Assembly: GCF_900100795.1 (NCBI RefSeq)
Contig: NZ_FNCO01000015.1
Coordinates: 1-64,000, forward strand
Reading direction: 5' to 3'
From: Pseudomonas abietaniphila
GTDB taxonomy: Bacteria > Pseudomonadota > Gammaproteobacteria > Pseudomonadales > Pseudomonadaceae
Length of the DNA stretch: 64,000 bases
This document shows, piece by piece, positions 54,744 through 63,741 of the stretch (the stretch's first letter is position 1; each line of letters opens with the position of its first letter). Both the position numbers and the translations under genes were made by a program. Under the pieces are notes generated by a model, which saw only the letters and a list, made by a program, of their open reading frames with translations, searched no databases and had not been told where the DNA came from.

Positions 54744-55925
54744 TTAAAGCGGCAAGCTGACGCGGAACAGCGAACCGCAGCCTTCTTCACTTTCAACGCT
54801 GATCGTGCCGCCGTGAGCCGCCACAATCTGATCGGAAATGAACAACCCCAATCCGAGTCCCGACACCGCATGACTGGCCGACACGCGCTCGAACTGCTGG
54901 AAGATGCGCTTCTGGTTCTCGGCACTGATGCCGATCCCCTGGTCCTTCACTTCCACCCGAGCTTCACTGCCCTCGCTGTACACGCGCACCTGGATGGGCT
55001 TGTGAGCGCCATAACGCAGGGCATTGGTCAGCAGATTCGCCACCACCTGCTCGATGCGGAACTCGTCCCAGACACCGATCACAGGCTCGCTGGCGTGCAG
55101 GGTCACGACGCTTTCGGCCGCAGCAATCTGCGCAGCGTAGCTTTCCACCAGATTGACCACCAGTTCCGACAGATCGAAGGGGCTGGTGCGGATCGACAGC
55201 TTGCCGGTCCGGATGCGCGACACATCAAGCATGTCCTCGATCAAACGAATCAGGCTCTGGATCTGCCGCTCGTCGCGATCGACCATAGCCTTGAGCTTGT
55301 CCATGGTAAACGCCGAGGCGTTGTCCTTGGCCAGGTGCAACTTGCGCAGCTGGGTTTCGAGGATCAGGCCGTTCAACGGCGTGCGCACCTCATGGGAAAC
55401 GATCGACATGAAATCATCGCGCATGCGGATCGCGTGCTCGAGTTCGTTCTGTGTCGATTTCAACTCGCGCAGCAGCGCTTCCTGCTCCTGACGGCTGCGC
55501 TCGAGCTCTTCGACCTGCTGCTTCATCGCCTTGCGTTGGCGATACAGGTCGACGAACACGTTGACCTTGCTCTTCACCGCATGGATATCCAGCGGTTTGT
55601 GCAGGAAGTCGACCGCGCCGCTTTCGTAGCCCTTGAAGGCGTAGTTCAGTTCGCGCCCGGCCGCACTGACGAAGACGATTGGAATGCTCTTGGTCTTTTC
55701 AGTACCGCGCATCATTTCCGCAAGCTCGAAGCCATTCATGCCTGGCATCTGCACATCGAGAATCGCCATGGCGAACTCGTGCTCCAGCAACAACGACAGC
55801 GCCTCGTCGGCCGACAGCGCCTTGTACACCTGCCGGTCCTCGCGTTTGATCAACGCTTCGAGCGCGAGCAGGTTTTCCGGCAGATCGTCGACGATCAGCA
55901 ACTTCGCTTTGATTTCACTCAACAT
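54744..55925 (-). CDS. Receiver-histidine kinase protein
   Basis: 393 residues. Residues 5-125 are a receiver with phospho-acceptor D57 (AILDVQMPGMNG) and K110; a coiled coil (about 128-170) leads into HisKA with H178 in IVSHEVRTPLNG, and the ATPase with NLLTNALRYGA, DQGIGIS and GLGLGLFIS. It is cytoplasmic, without sensor domain, and should be driven by phosphorylation of its own receiver. The end overlaps the CheB gene start region by 7 bases, so the genes to its right are one operon. Confidence 0.92.
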   Translation of the reverse strand: MLSEIKAKLLIVDDLPENLLALEALIKREDRQVYKALSADEALSLLLEHEFAMAILDVQMPGMNGFELAEMMRGTEKTKSIPIVFVSAAGRELNYAFKGYESGAVDFLHKPLDIHAVKSKVNVFVDLYRQRKAMKQQVEELERSRQEQEALLRELKSTQNELEHAIRMRDDFMSIVSHEVRTPLNGLILETQLRKLHLAKDNASAFTMDKLKAMVDRDERQIQSLIRLIEDMLDVSRIRTGKLSIRTSPFDLSELVVNLVESYAAQIAAAESVVTLHASEPVIGVWDEFRIEQVVANLLTNALRYGAHKPIQVRVYSEGSEARVEVKDQGIGISAENQKRIFQQFERVSASHAVSGLGLGLFISDQIVAAHGGTISVESEEGCGSLFRVSLPL

Positions 55926-56536
55926 GCAATTCGTTCCAGCTCGACAAGCAATAGACCAATGTCGGGCAAAGGCAGGAGAAAGTCTGGTGTGTGCAAGGCC
56001 AGCGCTGCGTCGGGCATGGTACGCGCCAACGCCAGGGCCGGGTCCTGGACCACGGTAAGACCACCGTATTCCTTGATTCGTGCCATTCCCTGGGCACCAT
56101 CGTTGTTGGCACCGGTCAACAACACCCCTGCGAGCCTGCCGTCATACGCATCGGCCGCCGATTCGAAGAGAAAATCGACACTGGGGCGCGAGTGATACAC
56201 ACGCTCCTCCTGGCTGAACGACAACGTGAAGTCCGACTCCACAGAGAGGTGATAACCGGGCGCCGCAAAATAGAGGGTTCCGGGGACGATGGATTCCTTG
56301 TCGTCCGCTTCCTTGACCGGTATTGCCAACTGCGCGCGGAACACGTCCGCCAGCAAGCTGCGACGCTCCTCGGGCAGATGCAGGACCGCAATGATCGGAA
56401 GCCCGAACCCCTTCGGCAACGGGCGAAAAATTTTTAGCAACGCCTCGACACCGCCCGCAGACGCGCCAACGACGATTACGTCGACCCTGGGCAGCGCAGG
56501 CTGATCCGGGGCGGTGCCCGGAAAGGACGTTCTCAT
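55919..56536 (-). CDS. CheB-type methylesterase domain protein
   Basis: 205 residues, only the catalytic domain without receiver. Catalytic residues are S26 (VVGASAGGVEA), H53 (AVLHLPEE) and D146 (TGANNDGAQGM). CheB removes methyl groups from chemoreceptors; here, without receiver and next to a CheR and large kinase, it is more likely to act in a non-motility pathway. It overlaps the kinase gene and the CheR gene at both ends. Confidence 0.92.
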   Translation of the reverse strand: MRTSFPGTAPDQPALPRVDVIVVGASAGGVEALLKIFRPLPKGFGLPIIAVLHLPEERRSLLADVFRAQLAIPVKEADDKESIVPGTLYFAAPGYHLSVESDFTLSFSQEERVYHSRPSVDFLFESAADAYDGRLAGVLLTGANNDGAQGMARIKEYGGLTVVQDPALALARTMPDAALALHTPDFLLPLPDIGLLLVELERIAC

Positions 56537-57354
56537 GATTTTCGGTAGATCCGCTCTTGCTTGACCAAGGGCTCGAAGTGATCTTTATAGCCGGAAAACT
56601 CCAGGGTTTCCTTGCTGCCGAGCACCAGAAATCCGCGGTGACACAAGGACTCATGAAACAAACCGAACGCCCGGTCCTGCAACTTCTTGTTGAAGTAGAT
56701 CAGCACATTGCGACAGGAGATCAACTGGGTTTCAGAGAACACGCTGTCAGTGGCCAGGCTGTGATCGGCGAAGGTCACGTTTTCCCGCAGCGTCTTGTCG
56801 AAAATCGCGTAATCGTAAGCGGCCGTGTAGTACTCGGAAAACAACCGTTTGCCACCCGCCTTGAGGTAGTTCTCGTTGTAGGCGCGGATGTTTTCCATCG
56901 AGAAAATGCCTTGCTTGGCTTTTTCAAGAGATGTGGGGTTGATGTCGGTCGCATAGATGATCGTGCGGTCGAGCAGTCCTTCCTCACGCAGCAGAATGGC
57001 CATCGAGTAGACCTCTTCACCCGTGCTGCATCCGGCGATCCAGATTTTCAGCGAGGGATAGGTCTTGAGCAGCGGCACCACTTCCTGACGGATCGCCAGG
57101 AAGTGGGTCGGGTCACGAAACATCTCGCTGACCGGTATCGTCAGGAACTGCAACAACTGCATGAACGCCGAAGGATCGTGGAGCACACGTTCCTGCAAGG
57201 CGGAGATGGTCTTCAACTCGAACTGACGCAGGGCATGGGCGACACGTCGTTTGACCGACGCGCCCGAGTAATCGCGGAAGTCGTAGCTGTATTTCAGATA
57301 GATCGCCTCAATCAACAAGCGCAATTCGATATCGGTATTTCGCTCATTGGCCAT
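56533..57354 (-). CDS. CheR-type protein methyltransferase
   Basis: 273 residues. N-terminal helical CheR_N part and SAM-binding catalytic part with IWIAGCSTGEEVYSMAI, DINPTSLEKAKQG and LISCRNVLIYF. It methylates glutamates on target proteins, probably in the adjacent kinase or a remote receptor. ATGA overlap with CheB. Upstream is the 1165-residue kinase, 48 bases away. Confidence 0.93.
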   Translation of the reverse strand: MANERNTDIELRLLIEAIYLKYSYDFRDYSGASVKRRVAHALRQFELKTISALQERVLHDPSAFMQLLQFLTIPVSEMFRDPTHFLAIRQEVVPLLKTYPSLKIWIAGCSTGEEVYSMAILLREEGLLDRTIIYATDINPTSLEKAKQGIFSMENIRAYNENYLKAGGKRLFSEYYTAAYDYAIFDKTLRENVTFADHSLATDSVFSETQLISCRNVLIYFNKKLQDRAFGLFHESLCHRGFLVLGSKETLEFSGYKDHFEPLVKQERIYRKS

Positions 57355-57402
57355 CGATAAAACCTGGTCTTTCTGCGGGCGTGGTCAATTGATCCGATCC
57401 AT

Positions 57403-60400
57403 TCAGATACGTTCCATTTTCGGCAGCCACACGCGAATCAGCGAGAACAGACGATCCAGATCGATCGGCTTGGCCAGGTAATCGTTCGATCCCGCCTGCA
57501 TGCAGCGGTCCTGATCGTCCTTCATGGCCTTGGCGGTGACGGCAATGATCGGTAGCTTGCGCCAGCGGGGGTCTTTGCGGATCTCGGCGGTGGCTTCGTA
57601 GCCGTCCATCTCAGGCATCATCACGTCCATCAACACCAGATCGATGTCGTCGACCGTGTTGAGCTTCTCGATCGCTTCCAGGCCGTTCCGGCCGACTTCG
57701 ACGATGGCGCCTTTGTGCTCCAGCGCGCTGGTCAACGCAAAGATGTTGCGCACGTCGTCGTCCACCACGAGGATCTTGCGGCCCTCGAACACCCGGTCGC
57801 GGCTGCGTGCGGTCTTGAGCATCTTCTGCCGCTCGTTGGAAAGTTGCGATTCGACCTTGTGCAGGAACAGGGTGACTTCGTCGAGCAGGCGCTCCGGGGA
57901 GCGTGCGCCCTTGATGATGATCGTGCGTGAATATTTGAGCAGCTCGGTTTCTTCATCGCGGGTCAGGTTACGCCCGGTATAAACGATGACCGGCGGGAAC
58001 GCACAGATCTCGTCGGTCGACATGCGTTTGAGCAGGTCATTGCCGAGCATGTCGGGCAGTTTCAGGTCGATGATCATGCAGTCATAGGCATTGTCGCGCA
58101 GCAGCTCCAGGGCGTCCTGCGCAAAACCCACCGCAGTGATCTCGACGTCGTCATCGCCGATCAGGCGCGCGATGCTGTCGCGCTGCAAGGCATCGTCTTC
58201 GACCAGCAGCACGCGCTTGACCTTCTGAGTCAATTTGGCCTCCAGGCGCGCGAACACGTCCTTGAGCTCTTCGCGCGTGGTCGGCTTGACCGCGTAGCCA
58301 ATGGCGCCCATCTGCAACGCGGCTTCCTGACGGTCTTCGACGGAGATGACATGCACCGGAATGTGCCGGGTGCTCGGCATCTCTTTCAGGCGCTGCAACA
58401 CGGTCAGACCGGAATGGTCCGGCAGACGCATGTCCAAAAGAATGGCATCCGGCAAGAAGCTCGACGCCAGATCGAACCCTTCGTCTGCGCCATGGGCGAC
58501 CAGGCAGTTGTAGCCCAGTTCGTGCGCCAGGTCGTAGAGAATGTGGGCAAAACGCACCTCATCCTCGATCACCAGAATGCAACGCTTGTTGAACGGGGCC
58601 TTTTCGCGGTCATCGGCAAATCGCGGAATGGGTTGGCTGACCGGGACAGGCGCCGGTACCGGGGCAACCGGCGCAGGCTTGGGTGCCGCCTGAACGGCGG
58701 CAGGCGGCGTCTCCACATACGGGTTCAGCGGATGTTCCACATACTCCTCAGGCAAGACGAGGGTGAAGATACTGCCCTGCCCCGGCGCACTGGTGACCGA
58801 AATCGAACCGCCCAGCAGCTTGGCCAGGTCACGGGAAATAGACAAGCCCAGGCCCGTGCCGCCATAGCGGCGGTTGGTGGTCCCGTCGGCCTGACGGAAG
58901 GCTTCGAAAATGCTTTCCTGCTGGTCTTCGGCAATGCCGATACCGGAGTCGCGCACGGTAAAGGCGATGCCCTCGCCCGGCTGACGCGACACGGTCAGGC
59001 TGACCGCGCCCGCTTCGGTGAATTTGACCGCGTTGGAGAGCAGATTTTTGAGGATCTGTTCCAGACGCTGGCGATCGGTGTACAGCGACACCGGCGCGCC
59101 CGGCTGCACTTCCACCGAGAACTGCAATTGCTTGTCGGCCGCCAGCGGCTCGAACGTCATGCGCAGGCCATCGACCAGACGGCTGACGCTGCTGTTTTCC
59201 GGGCGCATGTCCAGCTTGCCCGCCTCGACCTTGGAGATGTCGAGAATGTCGTTGATCAGGTTCAACAGGTCGTTGCCGGCGGAATAGATCGATTCGGCAA
59301 ACTTGACCTGCTCCTCGGTGAGGTTCTCTTGCGGGTTCTCGGCCAGCAGCTTGGCCAGGATCAGCGAGCTGTTCAGCGGTGTGCGCAGCTCGTGCGACAT
59401 GTTGGCGAGGAATTCGGACTTGTACTTGCTCGACCGCTGCAGTTCGTCGGCCCGCGCTTCGAGCTCGACTTGCGCCACGCTCAGCTCTTCGTTGTTGCGG
59501 TCCAGCGCATCACGCTGCTCTGCCAGCGCCTTGCCTTGTTCGGCCAGCTGCTCGTTGGTTTGCTCAAGCTCGGCTTGCTGGGTCTCCAGGTGCGCCTGGG
59601 ATTCCTTGAGGATCCGCGACTGTTCTTCCAGTTCCTCGTTGGCGGTGCGCAGTTCTTCCTGCTGCACCTGCAGTTCTTCGTTGAGTTGCTGGGTTTCAGC
59701 CAGCACTTCCTGGAGACGCTGGCGGTAACGCGCCGCTTCGATGGACGTCCCGACGTTTTCGGCCACCAGTTCAAGGAACTCGAGGTCACGCGCGGTCAGC
59801 TCGCGCAGGAAACCCAGTTCGATCACGCCGTTGACCTGATCGTCGTTGCTGGTCGGCACCACCACCACGCTGCGCGGTGAGCCATCGCCCAGGCCCGAGG
59901 AGACCTTGAAGTAATCCTGCGGTACGTCGTCCAGCCTGATGATCTGGTCCTGCTCGGCCGCTTTGCCCACCACGCCCTCACCGTTGTAGATCGACTGTTC
60001 CTGCAGCTCCTGTTGGCGCGAAAACCCGTAAGAAGCAACACGCACCAGGCCGCCGTGCTCCTGACGCACGTAGACCGCCGCCACCACGGCTCCCAAGTAT
60101 TGAGCGAAGAACTGCAGCACATTGCGCCCCAGCAGATTCAATGTCAGTTGCCCGATCACTTGCTCGGCAAGCTCGCTCTGACCATTGCGCAGCCATGCAA
60201 CGTGGGCCAGACGATCGGCGTCTTCCTGTTGGGCCTTGAGGTTGGCGGTGTAGGTGCTGGACAGCGTGGTCATGTCACGGCGCCCTACCCAGGCGAGGAT
60301 ACCGCTGACAATCAGAATGAATACGATGTACAGCGAGACCGAGATTACCGTGGTGTGGGTCACATCGGTATTACGCGTCAGACGCAACTGATGCTCGATA

Positions 60401-60900
60401 TTCGTTGCCTGATCGTACTGTTCACGAATTTCGTCGGCCAGCCGCTTGCCCCGGCGGTTTTGAATCGGTGTTGCGTAATCGCCGTTGGTACGCCGCAGGG
60501 TGATCATTTCCTGCGCAAACTGATTCCACGTCTCCTGCATCGCCGCCAGACGTTTGAAGCGGTCGACCTGATCGGGGTTGTCCGCCACCAGGTCTTCCAG
60601 GCCTTTGAGCTCGGCAATGATGCTCGGCTTGGCGACTTCATAGGGATCGAGGAAGCGCTCATCGCCCGTCAACAGGAAGCCGCGCATGCCGGTTTCCATG
60701 TCCACCGACAGCTTCAGGGAACGGTTGATGTTGTTAATCACCCGATCGGTGTGTTCGACCCACTGGATGACAGATAGCAGGTACGAGATCAGCACAACGA
60801 AAAAAGCGCCGCTGAGCACACCGACTGCCAAGGGCAAACTGACGTTGCGGCTTAGAAGTTTGCGGAAACGTTGCTCATCGACTGCAGAGTTTTGGATCAT
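57403..60900 (-). CDS. CHASE3-GAF hybrid histidine kinase with three receivers
   Basis: 1165 residues. Two membrane helices (about 22-45 and 183-206) enclose a CHASE3 sensor (46-182); a GAF domain (about 240-385) follows, then a long Gln/Glu-rich coiled coil (388-490), HisKA with H503 (NMSHELRTPLN), the ATPase (NLLSNAVKFTEAG, DSGIGIAED, GGTGLGLSIS), and three receivers at about 770-890, 893-1010 and 1040-1160 (LLDMRLPDHSG, IIDLKLPDMLG, LMDVMMPEMDG). It is the likely sensor head of the CheR/CheB/REC-kinase operon downstream. Ligand unknown. Confidence 0.93.
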   Translation of the reverse strand: MIQNSAVDEQRFRKLLSRNVSLPLAVGVLSGAFFVVLISYLLSVIQWVEHTDRVINNINRSLKLSVDMETGMRGFLLTGDERFLDPYEVAKPSIIAELKGLEDLVADNPDQVDRFKRLAAMQETWNQFAQEMITLRRTNGDYATPIQNRRGKRLADEIREQYDQATNIEHQLRLTRNTDVTHTTVISVSLYIVFILIVSGILAWVGRRDMTTLSSTYTANLKAQQEDADRLAHVAWLRNGQSELAEQVIGQLTLNLLGRNVLQFFAQYLGAVVAAVYVRQEHGGLVRVASYGFSRQQELQEQSIYNGEGVVGKAAEQDQIIRLDDVPQDYFKVSSGLGDGSPRSVVVVPTSNDDQVNGVIELGFLRELTARDLEFLELVAENVGTSIEAARYRQRLQEVLAETQQLNEELQVQQEELRTANEELEEQSRILKESQAHLETQQAELEQTNEQLAEQGKALAEQRDALDRNNEELSVAQVELEARADELQRSSKYKSEFLANMSHELRTPLNSSLILAKLLAENPQENLTEEQVKFAESIYSAGNDLLNLINDILDISKVEAGKLDMRPENSSVSRLVDGLRMTFEPLAADKQLQFSVEVQPGAPVSLYTDRQRLEQILKNLLSNAVKFTEAGAVSLTVSRQPGEGIAFTVRDSGIGIAEDQQESIFEAFRQADGTTNRRYGGTGLGLSISRDLAKLLGGSISVTSAPGQGSIFTLVLPEEYVEHPLNPYVETPPAAVQAAPKPAPVAPVPAPVPVSQPIPRFADDREKAPFNKRCILVIEDEVRFAHILYDLAHELGYNCLVAHGADEGFDLASSFLPDAILLDMRLPDHSGLTVLQRLKEMPSTRHIPVHVISVEDRQEAALQMGAIGYAVKPTTREELKDVFARLEAKLTQKVKRVLLVEDDALQRDSIARLIGDDDVEITAVGFAQDALELLRDNAYDCMIIDLKLPDMLGNDLLKRMSTDEICAFPPVIVYTGRNLTRDEETELLKYSRTIIIKGARSPERLLDEVTLFLHKVESQLSNERQKMLKTARSRDRVFEGRKILVVDDDVRNIFALTSALEHKGAIVEVGRNGLEAIEKLNTVDDIDLVLMDVMMPEMDGYEATAEIRKDPRWRKLPIIAVTAKAMKDDQDRCMQAGSNDYLAKPIDLDRLFSLIRVWLPKMERI

Positions 60901-61185
60901 CGCAAGGCCCCAGGGCGAATTCGGCTAAACGACGGAGTTTGCCGTAAACTTCAGCAAAAAACTCCAGCTTCTTACATACAAGATTGAATTTTCAGACTTT
61001 AGCTGTAGGACAAAACTCGGCGTACTATACGTTTGAGTGATTCCTTAGCGCCATCACACTCATTTGAATTGTGTCGTTGACGGCGGGAACTTGTCACAAT
61101 TGCCAGGTCAGTTATTGAGTCGCTATTCAGCTGATCGGACGTACCTTGTCCGATCAGGACCCCGACATTTCCAAGGAAAATTTAC
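60901..61185. other. Shared promoter region of CHASE3 kinase and receiver gene
   Basis: 285 bases between two divergent signalling genes. No second gene or clear operator is seen. The region is AT-richer than its surroundings, in keeping with promoters on both strands. Confidence 0.5.
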
Positions 61186-61548
61186 ATGTCCGACCCAGCC
61201 AGCACGATTCTGGTGGTTGAAGATGACGGCATCGTCCGGATGCTGATCGTCGACGTTCTCGAAGAACTCGAATACTGCGTGCTCGAAGCGGCCGACGGTA
61301 AAGAGGCAATGGCCTTTCTGCAAAAAACAGACGAGAAGATCGATCTGCTGATGACCGACAAAGGGTTGCCAGACATGGACGGCATCAAATTGGCGAAAAA
61401 CGCCGCCGAACTGCGACCCTCTCTGCCCATTCTGTTTGCCAGCGGTTACGCCGAAAACATAGAGTTGCCGCCAGGCACACACCTGATCGGCAAGCCGTTC
61501 TCCATTGACCAGCTGCGCGACAAAGTGAAAAGCATTCTTGGCCAGTGA
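61186..61548 (+). CDS. Single-domain response regulator
   Basis: 120 residues. Receiver only: ILVVEDDGIVRM acidic pair, phospho-acceptor Asp in LLMTDKGLPDMDG, ASGYAEN and IGKPF. The Arg/Lys pattern after the Asp (DKGLPD) is typical of receivers in multi-receiver phosphorelays. It is divergent from the CHASE3 kinase, with 285 bases of shared promoter region, and its end overlaps the glycosyltransferase start. Confidence 0.92.
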   Translation: MSDPASTILVVEDDGIVRMLIVDVLEELEYCVLEAADGKEAMAFLQKTDEKIDLLMTDKGLPDMDGIKLAKNAAELRPSLPILFASGYAENIELPPGTHLIGKPFSIDQLRDKVKSILGQ

Positions 61549-62842
61549 ACACCTCTCCGCCGACCGCCACACCCATGTCCTGATCATCGGCTACGTATGG
61601 CCGGAGCCGCGTTCGTCGGCCGCCAGCGGTCATGTCATGCAATTGATCGACTGTTTCCTCGAGCAGGGCTGGCAAATCACCTTTGCCAGCCCTGCCACCG
61701 AGGGCGAGCACAAGGCTGATCTGGCGGCACTGGGCATCACGGAAGTCGCGATCGAGCTGAACAACAGCAGTTTCGACAGTTTTGTCTCTGAACTGCAGCC
61801 GGATGTGGTGGTGTTCGACCAGTACGTCATCGAGGAGCAATTCGGCTGGCGGGTCGAGAAACACTGCCCAAACGCCGTGCGTGTACTCGAAACGTCCGAC
61901 CTGCAAAGCATGCGTCACACCCGTCATCAGTTGATCAAGGACCTGCTACAAGGCCAGCCGGACAGCGAACTCGCGGACTACTTTCAGATGCCCCGAGACA
62001 CGCTGTTCTCGCACATGTCGGGGACCGACATCGCCCAGCGGGAAATCGCCGCGATCTATCGCAGCGACCTGAGTCTGATGGTGTCGGACATAGAAATCGA
62101 GCTGTTGACTGAACAGTTCCGCATGCCCGCCTCCCTGCTGCACTGGGCGCCGTTACTGGTGCGCGAGGTTTCCGAGCAGGCCCCGTCTTTCGAAGCGCGG
62201 GAGCATTTCCTGATCATCGGCAATTTTCGACATGCGCCCAACTGGGATGCCGTGCTCTGGCTGAAGAACACGATCTGGCCACTGATTCGTCAGCAGCTAC
62301 CCACCGCCCACGTGCACGTCTACGGTGCTTACACCCCACCCAAGGCCACGGCGCTGCATAACGCCGCTCAAGGCTTCCACATCATGAACTGGGCCGAAGA
62401 TGCGCTGGAGGTGATGTCCAGAGCCCGAGTGTCCCTTGCGCCGATACGCTTTGGCGCTGGCATCAAAGGCAAAATCATCGACGCGATGGCCTGTGGCACG
62501 CCGACGGTGACCACCCCGATTGGTGCTGAGGCCATGCATGGCGACCTGCCGTTTCCCGGTGCCATCGCCAGCGATGCGCAGACAATCGCCGACGCCGCGG
62601 TTCGCCTGTACAAAGATCCATTGCGCTGGGAAGAGGCTCAACGGGCCGGCTGGGCGGTATTGCAGGCGCGGTTCCAGCATAACCGGCACGCGGCCACGCT
62701 GATCGAACGTATCAACCAGTTGCGGGACAACCTGTCGGCCCACCGTACGGCCAACTTCACCGGCGCGATGCTTCGTCATCACCAGCACAAGAGCACGCAG
62801 TACATGGCGCAGTGGATCGAGGCGAAAAACAAAAACGCCTGA
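61538..62842 (+). CDS. Family 4-like glycosyltransferase
   Basis: About 434 residues from a TTG at 61538 that lies inside the end of the receiver gene; no later ATG fits the conserved start (HVLIIGYVWPEPRSSAASGH). It has the two-Rossmann GT-B layout: an N-terminal acceptor part and a C-terminal part with FLIIGNFRHAPNWDAV and SRARVSLAPIRFGAGIKGKIIDAMACGTPTVTT, the E/D-x7-E-like nucleotide-sugar region. No membrane segment. Co-translation with a receiver is unusual for a glycosyltransferase and suggests regulated glycan or glycoprotein synthesis. Confidence 0.85.
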   Translation: MASEHLSADRHTHVLIIGYVWPEPRSSAASGHVMQLIDCFLEQGWQITFASPATEGEHKADLAALGITEVAIELNNSSFDSFVSELQPDVVVFDQYVIEEQFGWRVEKHCPNAVRVLETSDLQSMRHTRHQLIKDLLQGQPDSELADYFQMPRDTLFSHMSGTDIAQREIAAIYRSDLSLMVSDIEIELLTEQFRMPASLLHWAPLLVREVSEQAPSFEAREHFLIIGNFRHAPNWDAVLWLKNTIWPLIRQQLPTAHVHVYGAYTPPKATALHNAAQGFHIMNWAEDALEVMSRARVSLAPIRFGAGIKGKIIDAMACGTPTVTTPIGAEAMHGDLPFPGAIASDAQTIADAAVRLYKDPLRWEEAQRAGWAVLQARFQHNRHAATLIERINQLRDNLSAHRTANFTGAMLRHHQHKSTQYMAQWIEAKNKNA

Positions 62843-62864
62843 GCGCCAGGCGTTCAGGACGCGT

Positions 62865-63626
62865 TCAATCCAGCGGGCGGCGTAGCAGGTAGGTGTCCAT
62901 GATCCAGCCCTTCTCTGCTCGCGCCGCTTCGCGGGTGCGCTTGATCTGCTCGCAGACCTCGCGCAGCGGACCGGCAATCAGGATTTCATCCGGCGTCCCC
63001 AGATAAGCGCCCCAATAGATGTGCAGGTCCTGGTCGAGGAACTCTTCGAAGGTGGTGCGCGCATCCAGCATCACCACCACGTTGTCGAGTTCGGCGCCTG
63101 GCTGCCGAGCCAGACGCCGGCCGGTCGTGATCTGGATGGGTTCACCGATGCGGTTCAAGGGCACGCGGTGTCGTGCGGCCAGGGCCTGGATACTGGTGAT
63201 GCCTGGAATCACCTCGTAATCGAACGCCTGCCGGCCTCGCGCCAGCACGCGCTCAAGGATCCGCAACGTACTGTCGTACAACGCCGGATCGCCCCAGACC
63301 AGAAACCCGCCAATCCCCTCTTCCCCGACCTCATCGGCGATCAGTTGCTCGAACAGCGCCGCACGCTGCTCATGCCACTGCTCGATGCCATTGCGGTAGG
63401 ACTGCGGATCGTCTTCGCGTTCAGGGTCACGCACTTGAACCAGCCGGTAATCATCGCCCTGGATGTGCTGCTCGCACAGGTCCCGGCGTAACCGCACCAG
63501 ATCGTCGCTGGCGTACCCCTTGTCGAGAATAAAAAGTACCTTCGCCCGGTTCAGCGCCTTGATGGCCTGAACCGTGATGTGCTCCGGATTGCCCGCGCCG
63601 ATGCCGATGACGAGGATTGTTTTCAT
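62865..63626 (-). CDS. cobF: Precorrin-6A synthase (deacetylating) CobF
   Basis: 253 residues of the tetrapyrrole methylase family. The N-terminal TILVIGIGAGNPEHIT binds SAM, FLVWGDPALYDST and VIPGITSIQALAAR are the family's conserved active-site blocks. CobF methylates C-1 of precorrin-5 with loss of acetate in aerobic cobalamin synthesis. It is isolated from other cob genes in this window. The cobalamin riboswitch operon lies at 30 kb, a separate locus of the same pathway. Confidence 0.93.
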   Translation of the reverse strand: MKTILVIGIGAGNPEHITVQAIKALNRAKVLFILDKGYASDDLVRLRRDLCEQHIQGDDYRLVQVRDPEREDDPQSYRNGIEQWHEQRAALFEQLIADEVGEEGIGGFLVWGDPALYDSTLRILERVLARGRQAFDYEVIPGITSIQALAARHRVPLNRIGEPIQITTGRRLARQPGAELDNVVVMLDARTTFEEFLDQDLHIYWGAYLGTPDEILIAGPLREVCEQIKRTREAARAEKGWIMDTYLLRRPLD

Positions 63627-63707
63627 ATGCTTACAGTTCCGACGTAGCGTTGAAGGTGACGAGTCGCAATAGTGACGGCCCCGGCCCGTTGGAGCAAAGT
63701 CAACAGG

Positions 63708-63734
63708 TTGACCTCATACCCATATAGGTATAAT
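63708..63734 (+). promoter_or_regulatory. Promoter and palindromic operator of the toxin gene
   Basis: A -35-like TTGACC (63708-63713) and a -10 TATAAT (63729-63734) are 15 bases apart, 8 bases before the ATG. The palindrome ATACC-CATATA-GGTAT (63716-63731) sits in the spacer. An antitoxin dimer bound here would block polymerase, the usual autoregulation of toxin-antitoxin genes. Confidence 0.65.
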
Positions 63735-63741
63735 TTCCAGC

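Noticed and set aside
58351-59880. 509-codon plus-strand frame inside the CHASE3 kinase
   Set aside because: Antisense shadow; Leu/Gln/Arg-rich with no recognisable domain.
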